Source: Candidatus Woesearchaeota archaeon
GTDB lineage: Archaea; Nanobdellota; Nanobdellia; Woesearchaeales; WAPJ01
Assembly (NCBI GenBank): GCA_015519985.1
Contig: WIAN01000022.1
Span: forward strand, 1 to 5,406
Direction: 5' to 3'
DNA length: 5,406 nucleotides
The first letter of the stretch is position 1. The number at the start of each line of letters is the position of its first letter. Under the pieces are notes generated by a model. That model worked only from the letters and a program-made list of their open reading frames with translations. It made no database searches and had not been told where the DNA came from. This document shows positions 1-3,754 of this stretch, one piece after another. Made by a program: the position numbers and the translations under genes.

Positions 1-471
1 AATAAAACCTCCTCCAATTAAAACAACATCATTACTTTCTTCAAATTTTTTTCTTAAAAAAGAAATATAATCAAAATTTTTATACACATAATAAACTCCT
101 TCAATATTATCTAAAATTTTAAATTCATCATTAACCTTATATTTTAACTTTCTAGGTTTTGAACCTGTAGCTAAAACAATTTTATCATAAGAAAAAACAT
201 TATTCTTTTTAGTATAAACTTTTTTATTATTATAATCAACTTTTAAAACATCATCAATTAAAAGATCAATATTCAAATCATTATAAGGTTCAGGAAGCAT
301 ATTTTTATCAGGAGACAAAGTAGTAAAAACATAAGGAATACCGCAAGGAATTTCAAGTTTATCATTACCTCTAATAACTAAAACTTTTTTGTCAGAAAAA
401 TTTTTTTTAAACTCAACAGAAAAAGATAAACCTGCAACTCCTCCACCAATAACAATAACATCATAAAACAT
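1..471 (-). CDS. FAD/NAD(P)-dependent oxidoreductase, CoA-disulfide reductase / NADH oxidase type (partial; C-terminus beyond the left edge)
   Basis: I translated 157 in-frame codons from the ATG at 471 to the window edge without a stop. The N-terminus MFYDVIVIGGGVAGLS is an FAD-binding Rossmann motif (GGGVAG, residues 9-14). LATGSKP (about 100-106) is the second conserved flavoprotein motif. The visible part ends in VVLIGGGFI (149-157), the start of the NAD(P)H-binding Rossmann fold. PCGIPY puts one cysteine at position 43, the place and context of the redox Cys of CoA-disulfide reductases and related NADH oxidases or polysulfide reductases; there is no CxxxxC disulfide pair. Family members are about 440 residues, so roughly two thirds is missing. 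It probably uses NAD(P)H to reduce a CoA-type disulfide, polysulfide or oxygen; which one cannot be read here. It is the third gene of a putative operon, 24 bp after the patatin stop, with GAGGTG 8 nt before the ATG. Family assignment is firm, substrate is not. Confidence 0.88.
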   Translation of the reverse strand, partial: MFYDVIVIGGGVAGLSFSVEFKKNFSDKKVLVIRGNDKLEIPCGIPYVFTTLSPDKNMLPEPYNDLNIDLLIDDVLKVDYNNKKVYTKKNNVFSYDKIVLATGSKPRKLKYKVNDEFKILDNIEGVYYVYKNFDYISFLRKKFEESNDVVLIGGGFI

Positions 472-479
472 TTTGGAAA

Positions 480-485
480 CACCTC
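480..485 (-). promoter_or_regulatory. Shine-Dalgarno sequence of the oxidoreductase gene
   Basis: The minus strand reads GAGGTG, 8 nt upstream of the ATG at 471. It is complementary to the CACCTC core of the archaeal 16S 3' end. It lies in the 24-bp gap after the patatin stop, so this gene appears to be translated from a shared transcript with its own ribosome binding site. Confidence 0.75.
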
Positions 486-495
486 AAAAAAATTA

Positions 496-1296
496 TTAAT
501 TTGTTTTAATAACTCCTTTATTTATTAACTTTTTCAAAAACTTATAAGCTTGATCATAACCTTGTTGTATAGCTAACTTACTTTTAGACAAACTAATACT
601 ACCAATATTATCAACACTAGGAGAAAATAAAGGAAGATTATGCTTTTTAATATACTCAATTTTTTTATTAATAGTATCATTACTCATCAATTCTAAAGTA
701 TGCATAATGCTACCATATAAAGTATTAACATTATAACCTGTAAGACTAGTTTTTACTTCAGCACACAAAACTTTTTTAGATTTAAAAACTTCAAAAGGCA
801 AAGGATTAGAAAGATCACCATCAACTAAAAATTTATTATCAAAATTTACATGAGGAAAAACACCAGGAATAGTAAAACTAGCTTTAAGAACAGTATTAAA
901 AGAACCTTCAGAATAAATATAATTCTTTCCTGATAAAAAGTCAGTAGTAGAGATGTAAGTTTTAACATTTAATTCTTCTAAATTTTTAACACCTGTAAGT
1001 TTTTCAATTCTTTTAATAATTTTATCAGCAGAAAACAAAGCACCTCTGCCTGGTCTTAAAGGTTTTAAAAGAGAAATATAATTTCTAGTTTTATATTCTA
1101 AAACTTTATTATAAATTTCTTCAAAATTTTCAGAAGCTAAAAAAATAGACATTACAGCTCCAGCACTACTACCAGAAACACTTTTAACCTTAATATTCAA
1201 ATCAAACAAAGCTTTAGAAAAACCAAGATGAGAAAAACCTCTAAAACCACCTCCTGAAAGAGCAATATTATAACCTTTTTTTGAATGAAAACTCAT
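496..1296 (-). CDS. patatin-like phospholipase (acyl hydrolase)
   Basis: The 266-residue protein carries the hallmarks of the patatin family, which hydrolyses ester bonds of acyl lipids with a Ser-Asp dyad. ALSGGGFRGFSHLG (12-25) is the glycine-rich oxyanion-hole loop with its conserved Arg. GSSAG (42-46) is the nucleophile elbow, with Ser44 as the likely nucleophile. FTIPGVFP (141-148) is a conserved core segment, and VDGDLSNPLP (158-167) holds the catalytic Asp159. The third residue of that motif is Asp, where DGG or DGA is most usual. Length fits the short stand-alone bacterial/archaeal type. No signal peptide or membrane helix is visible, so it is probably cytosolic or peripheral to the membrane. 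The ATG at 1296 is preceded by GTGAT with a 5-nt spacer. It lies 20 bp after the stomatin stop and 24 bp before the oxidoreductase, which suggests one operon. Substrate is unknown: archaeal core lipids are ether-linked, so exogenous or minor acyl esters are possible targets. Confidence 0.9.
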   Translation of the reverse strand: MSFHSKKGYNIALSGGGFRGFSHLGFSKALFDLNIKVKSVSGSSAGAVMSIFLASENFEEIYNKVLEYKTRNYISLLKPLRPGRGALFSADKIIKRIEKLTGVKNLEELNVKTYISTTDFLSGKNYIYSEGSFNTVLKASFTIPGVFPHVNFDNKFLVDGDLSNPLPFEVFKSKKVLCAEVKTSLTGYNVNTLYGSIMHTLELMSNDTINKKIEYIKKHNLPLFSPSVDNIGSISLSKSKLAIQQGYDQAYKFLKKLINKGVIKTN

Positions 1297-1301
1297 AAAA
1301 A

Positions 1302-1306
1302 ATCAC
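1302..1306 (-). promoter_or_regulatory. Shine-Dalgarno sequence of the patatin gene
   Basis: GTGAT on the minus strand, 5 nt upstream of the ATG at 1296, is complementary to ATCAC in the archaeal 16S tail. It supports this ATG as the start and translation from the stomatin transcript. Confidence 0.6.
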
Positions 1307-1316
1307 ACTTACATTT

Positions 1317-2117
1317 TTATTTTTTATCATTTTTTCTTACTTTTTTTAAAGAGACTTTTCCATTCAAAAAATTATCAAAACCTTCAATAGTTTTTAAAAC
1401 TTCAACAGGAACAGCAAAAACAACAGTATTGCTTTGATCACTGCTCAAATCATTAATGCTTTGTAAAGTTCTCAAATGTAAAGCTCCAGGAGAAGAAGAT
1501 AAAATTTCAGCAGCTTTAGCTAAATTTTTAGCAGCAATAACGTCTCCTTCAGCTTTAATAATAACAGCTCTTCTTTCTCTTTCAGCCTCAGCAGCTTTAG
1601 CCATAGTTCTAATCATACTTTCAGGCAAATCAATCTTTTTCAATTCAACAGCTTCAATATTAATACCCCAAGAATCAGTTTGTTTATCAACAATACTCCT
1701 AATCCTTGCAGAAACAGAATCTCTATTAGCTAAAAGTTCATCTAAAGTAACTTCACCAATAACATTTCTCATAGTAGTTTGAGCAAGTTGAGAGACAGCA
1801 TAAGAAAAATTTTCAACTTCTAAAACAGCTTTAACAGGATCTTCAACTCTATAGTATAAAACAGCATTTACAGTAACACTAATATTATCTTTAGTAATAC
1901 ATTCTTGTTCAGGAACATCAACAGTTTTAACTCTAGTATCAATAACAACAACTCTTTGAATAATAGGAATAAGAATTTTCAAACCAGGATTAAAAAGATA
2001 AGAATATTTACCAAGAGTAAAAACAACTCCTCTCTCATATTCATTAATAATTCTAAGAGTAGAAAAAAATAAAATACTTCCAAAAATTATAATAGCAGAC
2101 AAAACTCCAGGATCCAA
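1317..2117 (-). CDS. stomatin/slipin family SPFH-domain membrane protein (TTG start)
   Basis: The 266-residue protein has one hydrophobic N-terminal segment (about residues 4-24). It is followed by an SPFH/prohibitin domain with typical stomatin landmarks: NEYERGVVFTLGKY (25-38), NPGLKILIP (43-51), the IDTR strand (59-62), and TKDNISVTVNAVLYYRVEDP (75-94). GEVTLDELLANRD (121-133) and the coiled-coil opener AAEAERERRA (175-184) complete the pattern. Such proteins form oligomeric membrane scaffolds that organise lipids or regulate partner proteins. In many archaea the partner is an NfeD-type membrane serine protease encoded next door (PH1511/PH1510 in Pyrococcus horikoshii). No nfeD gene is visible here; a patatin lipase follows instead. 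The start codon is TTG at 2117. The next in-frame Met is inside the SPFH domain, and GAGGTG lies 7 nt upstream, so the TTG is well supported. It is the first gene of the putative operon, behind a strong TATA box. Confidence 0.93.
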   Translation of the reverse strand: MDPGVLSAIIIFGSILFFSTLRIINEYERGVVFTLGKYSYLFNPGLKILIPIIQRVVVIDTRVKTVDVPEQECITKDNISVTVNAVLYYRVEDPVKAVLEVENFSYAVSQLAQTTMRNVIGEVTLDELLANRDSVSARIRSIVDKQTDSWGINIEAVELKKIDLPESMIRTMAKAAEAERERRAVIIKAEGDVIAAKNLAKAAEILSSSPGALHLRTLQSINDLSSDQSNTVVFAVPVEVLKTIEGFDNFLNGKVSLKKVRKNDKK

Positions 2118-2124
2118 AAGACAA

Positions 2125-2130
2125 CACCTC
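2125..2130 (-). promoter_or_regulatory. Shine-Dalgarno sequence that fixes the TTG start of stomatin
   Basis: GAGGTG on the minus strand with a 7-nt spacer to the TTG at 2117. No ATG or GTG lies at a suitable distance, so this site decides the start. Confidence 0.78.
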
Positions 2131-2170
2131 GAAATAGTTATTAAAATATAAAAAAACTAAAACAACAATA

Positions 2171-2186
2171 GTTTATAAAAGTTTTG
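2171..2186 (-). promoter_or_regulatory. archaeal promoter (BRE/TATA) of the stomatin-patatin-oxidoreductase operon
   Basis: The minus strand reads CAAAACTTTTATAAAC, an A-rich BRE-like stretch followed by TTTATAAA (2172-2179). Transcription would start about 26 nt downstream, near 2149. This gives a leader of about 30 nt that contains the GAGGTG site. The box closely resembles the secE promoter (shared AAAC, one variable base, then TTTATAAAC), and two matches in front of two SD-led genes raise confidence above chance for such AT-rich DNA. Confidence 0.65.
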
Positions 2187-2210
2187 AAAAAAAGAAAAAA
2201 CAATAATAAA

Positions 2211-2228
2211 AAAAACATTAAAAAAATT
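2211..2228. repeat. 18-bp direct repeat, copy 1
   Basis: AAAAACATTAAAAAAATT on the plus strand is identical to the sequence at 2287-2304, 76 bp away. The sequence is low-complexity, so it may result from slippage or local duplication within the T-rich zone. Confidence 0.5.
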
Positions 2229-2286
2229 ATAAAAAAACAAATAAAAAATCAAAAATAAAAGAAAAAAACAAAAAGAAAAACAAACA

Positions 2287-2304
2287 AAAAACATTAAAAA
2301 AATT
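2287..2304. repeat. 18-bp direct repeat, copy 2
   Basis: Second exact copy of the 18-mer at 2211-2228. It lies just after the spt5 stop, within the first T runs of the presumed terminator. Confidence 0.5.
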
Positions 2305-2314
2305 TTAAAAATTT

Positions 2315-2833
2315 TTATTCTTCTTCGCTTTCTCTTCTAATAACTTTAACAGAATCTAATTTTAAAGTTATTGGAATGCTTTTAGCTGCTTCTAAAAGAT
2401 TAACAACAACTTCTTCTTTAACAGGATCTACTCTTACAACTTTTGCTTTTTCTCTCTTAAATGGTTCTGTAATAATTTCAACAATATCATTCTTTTTAAT
2501 AACAACTTCTGCTTGTTTAGAAGGTTCAACCATTTTTTCAACTTCACTATAATCAATAGCAGAATTTAAAACTCCTTTAGCATAAGGAATTTTATAAGCA
2601 GCTTGAGCAGCATCTTGATAAGAAGCAGCTTCTACAAAAATATAACCTCTCATACCATGAGCTTTCATAACACTATAAATTTTATACTTTTTTCTTTTAG
2701 CATTAGCACTTAAAAAATCAACAACTTGATCTTCTCTATTAGCAGCTGTTCTAACAGCAAATAATTTAGAAGATTCTTTTTCTTCTTCTTGTTTAGCAAA
2801 ATCTTCATTATCAACATAATCTTCTGTTTTCAA
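2315..2833 (-). CDS. spt5: transcription elongation factor Spt5 (archaeal NusG), probable TTG start
   Basis: Spt5 binds the RNA polymerase clamp, with Spt4 as partner, to increase processivity; its KOW domain can contact ribosomal protein S10. From the TTG at 2833 the product is 172 residues. Residues 1-22 are an acidic extension. The NGN domain spans about 23-100 (LFAVRTAANREDQVVDFL at 24-41, GYIFVEA at 63-69). The KOW domain spans about 110-166 (DIVEIITEPFKREKAKVVRVD at 116-136 and LLEAAKSIPI at 146-155), followed by an acidic tail. The frame also opens with a GTG at 2842 directly after the secE stop, but nothing resembling a Shine-Dalgarno precedes it. The TTG has AGGTGG 5 nt upstream, overlapping that stop, so I prefer the TTG. 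secE-spt5 adjacency is typical of archaea and implies cotranscription, probably with translational coupling. No ribosomal L11 gene follows, unlike the usual arrangement. Confidence 0.93.
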   Translation of the reverse strand: MKTEDYVDNEDFAKQEEEKESSKLFAVRTAANREDQVVDFLSANAKRKKYKIYSVMKAHGMRGYIFVEAASYQDAAQAAYKIPYAKGVLNSAIDYSEVEKMVEPSKQAEVVIKKNDIVEIITEPFKREKAKVVRVDPVKEEVVVNLLEAAKSIPITLKLDSVKVIRRESEEE

Positions 2834-2838
2834 AAAAA

Positions 2839-2844
2839 CCACCT
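2839..2844 (-). promoter_or_regulatory. Shine-Dalgarno sequence of spt5, overlapping the secE stop codon
   Basis: AGGTGG on the minus strand includes the last two bases of the secE TAG and covers the alternative GTG start. The spacer to the TTG at 2833 is 5 nt. This argues that the GTG at 2842 is part of the ribosome binding site and not the start. Confidence 0.65.
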
Positions 2845-3034
2845 AAAACATGCTTGTTAAAATTTTATCAATTAAAAATATTAAAAAACCAATAGCTCCA
2901 ATAATTAAAAGTCCAGCACCAGTAACTTTAACTAACATTTTAAATTCTTCCCAATCTGGCTTTTTAGTAACTCTCAACACTCTTTTACACTCATTAAAAA
3001 ATCTTTTCAATTTTAAAAAAGTCTTTTTAACCAT
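2843..3034 (-). CDS. secE: preprotein translocase subunit SecE (Sec61-gamma)
   Basis: The 63-residue protein matches archaeal SecE, the clamp subunit of the SecYE translocon. A basic amphipathic N-terminal helix (KLKRFFNECKRVLRVTKKP, 8-26) and WEEFKMLVKVTGAG (28-41) lead into a single membrane helix (about 38-58). The length is normal for archaeal and eukaryotic-type SecE. I chose the ATG at 3034; a TTG at 3046 would add MWFF, which the family does not need. A weak GTGG motif lies about 6 nt upstream of the ATG. The stop TAG overlaps the ribosome binding site of spt5. A consensus-like TATA box lies about 130 bp upstream, and a perfect inverted repeat lies in the leader. Confidence 0.92.
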   Translation of the reverse strand: MVKKTFLKLKRFFNECKRVLRVTKKPDWEEFKMLVKVTGAGLLIIGAIGFLIFLIDKILTSMF

Positions 3035-3111
3035 AAAAAACCACAAACCACAATTTTATTATCTTAACTTATCATTCTATTTTTTATTTTATTTTTTATT
3101 TGAAGTTAAAA

Positions 3112-3135
3112 CTAAAAGATAAAAAAATCTTTTAG
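3112..3135 (-). repeat. perfect 9-bp inverted repeat in the secE leader
   Basis: Arms CTAAAAGAT (3112-3120) and ATCTTTTAG (3127-3135) flank a 6-base A loop on the plus strand. On the minus strand the hairpin is followed by TTTT. It lies 77 bp upstream of the secE ATG and just downstream of the predicted transcription start near 3139. It could be an mRNA 5' hairpin, an operator, or a terminator-like element for readthrough from the NADAR gene. Symmetry is exact, but the arms are AT-rich and chance is not excluded. Confidence 0.55.
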
Positions 3136-3160
3136 AACAAAAATAATGAAAACAAAAAGA

Positions 3161-3175
3161 GTTTATAAAGGTTTC
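3161..3175 (-). promoter_or_regulatory. archaeal promoter (BRE/TATA) of secE-spt5
   Basis: The minus strand reads GAAACCTTTATAAAC: a purine/A-rich BRE-like element (3170-3175) followed by TTTATAAA (3162-3169). A start about 26 nt downstream falls near 3139, giving a leader of about 105 nt. It closely matches the promoter at 2171-2186. It sits directly behind the T-rich end of the NADAR gene. Confidence 0.7.
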
Positions 3176-3192
3176 TAAAAAAAAGGTTTTTA
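3176..3192 (-). terminator. stop-proximal T8 terminator of the NADAR gene (17-bp repeat, copy 1)
   Basis: TAAAAACCTTTTTTTTA on the minus strand begins with the NADAR stop codon TAA and contains a run of eight T. The identical 17-mer starts with the ftsZ stop codon at 3738-3754. Oligo-T runs are typical archaeal termination signals. Confidence 0.6.
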
Positions 3193-3678
3193 CTCTTTAT
3201 TCATAAATTCTTCTCTTACTTCCATCCAAATTTTACCTAAAAGATTTTGACCGTCCCTATTAGGGCCCCAGCCCCAAACAGCATCTCTCCAAGAATCTTC
3301 TATAATTTCTCTGTTTCCTGATTGTAACAATTTTTTCAAAACATAAGGATGTTGTTTTACTTTATGTCTTAAAATATCTTTCATAACATCTTTTTTAATA
3401 TTATCCCATTCAGGATCAGCAAATTCTTTATTTTCATAAGCTATTTTTTGTGCATCATGAGCAGACTTCGCACTTTTTATTTTTTCAAAAAGATCCTTAT
3501 TAGTTTTAATAAACTTCATTGCTTGATAAGCATGTTCTGAAGTAGGAAAAACATGCCCTTTATATTCTACTTGAAAAGAAGAAAAATTATCAAAAACATA
3601 AAATTCTTTAGGATAAAAGAAAATTTTATCATCAGGTCCAGGTTGGTTTACTCTATCATGACAATCCTTTTTTTCCAT
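3190..3678 (-). CDS. NADAR domain protein (YbiA/RibX-like, DUF1768)
   Basis: The 162-residue protein matches the NADAR (NAD and ADP-ribose) superfamily along most of its length. Visible landmarks are FYPKEFYVFDNFSSF (21-35), VFPTSEHAYQAMKF (43-56), WDNIKKDVMKDILRHK (91-106), HPYVLKKLLQSGNREIIEDS (110-129) and the glycine-rich end DAVWGWGPNRDGQNLLGKIW (132-151). Glu48 and the Trp-Gly-rich loop belong to the family's conserved pocket. Characterised members cleave N-glycosidic bonds: E. coli YbiA acts on riboflavin-pathway intermediates, and others remove ADP-ribose from guanine in nucleic acids. Which activity applies here is unknown. The gene sits between ftsZ and secE. No Shine-Dalgarno precedes the ATG, but a TATA-like box sits about 26 nt upstream, as expected for a leaderless mRNA. 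The WGWGPNRDG segment uses GGC and AGG codons that are uncommon in the surrounding genes, a weak hint of transfer. Confidence 0.88.
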   Translation of the reverse strand: MEKKDCHDRVNQPGPDDKIFFYPKEFYVFDNFSSFQVEYKGHVFPTSEHAYQAMKFIKTNKDLFEKIKSAKSAHDAQKIAYENKEFADPEWDNIKKDVMKDILRHKVKQHPYVLKKLLQSGNREIIEDSWRDAVWGWGPNRDGQNLLGKIWMEVREEFMNKE

Positions 3679-3700
3679 AAAAAAAAGAAGTAAAAAAAAG

Positions 3701-3710
3701 TATATAAAAA
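3701..3710 (-). promoter_or_regulatory. TATA-like box for leaderless transcription of the NADAR gene
   Basis: TTTTTATATA on the minus strand is centred about 26 nt from the A of the NADAR ATG at 3678. A TATA box at this distance places transcription initiation at or next to the start codon, consistent with the missing Shine-Dalgarno (the 20 bases before the ATG are almost all T). AT-richness makes chance matches common. Confidence 0.5.
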
Positions 3711-3714
3711 TTTG

Positions 3715-3727
3715 TATTCTAAAAAGT
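3715..3727. repeat. 13-bp direct repeat, intergenic copy
   Basis: TATTCTAAAAAGT on the plus strand is identical to 3753-3765, where it overlaps the last codons and stop of ftsZ. The copies are 38 bp apart and bracket the T-rich terminator. It could be a relic of a small tandem duplication of the ftsZ 3' end. Confidence 0.45.
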
Positions 3728-3737
3728 ATAAAAAAAG

Positions 3738-3754
3738 TAAAAAAAAGGTTTTTA
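3738..3754 (-). terminator. stop-proximal T8 terminator of ftsZ (17-bp repeat, copy 2)
   Basis: TAAAAACCTTTTTTTTA on the minus strand begins with the ftsZ stop codon and is identical to the end of the NADAR gene. A further T7 run (minus strand) follows within 10 bp. Both features fit oligo-T termination just before the NADAR promoter. Confidence 0.6.

Larger units (their letters stand above)
2187..2314 (-). terminator. long T-rich tract after spt5, probable oligo-T termination zone
   Basis: Beginning at the spt5 stop, the minus strand is a near-continuous run of T tracts of 4-8 bases separated mainly by single A, C or G. Multiple oligo-T runs without a required hairpin are how archaeal RNA polymerase usually terminates. 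The zone separates the secE-spt5 unit from the promoter of the stomatin operon. No open frame, hairpin or RNA gene is recognisable in it. Confidence 0.55.

Noticed and set aside
1456..1782. Plus-strand open frame inside the stomatin gene
   Set aside because: It is antisense to a strongly conserved SPFH coding region; its Ala/Ser/Leu-rich product resembles no family and it has no ribosome binding site.
2118..2314. Possible CRISPR or tandem-repeat array in the A-rich intergenic region
   Set aside because: Only one 18-bp element recurs, without regular spacing or unique spacers; the region is simply low-complexity.
2850..3122. Plus-strand open frame across secE and its leader
   Set aside because: It overlaps a real conserved gene and a promoter region on the opposite strand, and its product is low-complexity.
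3255..3265. CCCTATTAGGG palindrome in a locally GC-rich patch
   Set aside because: The loop would be a single base, and the patch is explained by the conserved Trp-Gly-Pro codons of the NADAR protein.
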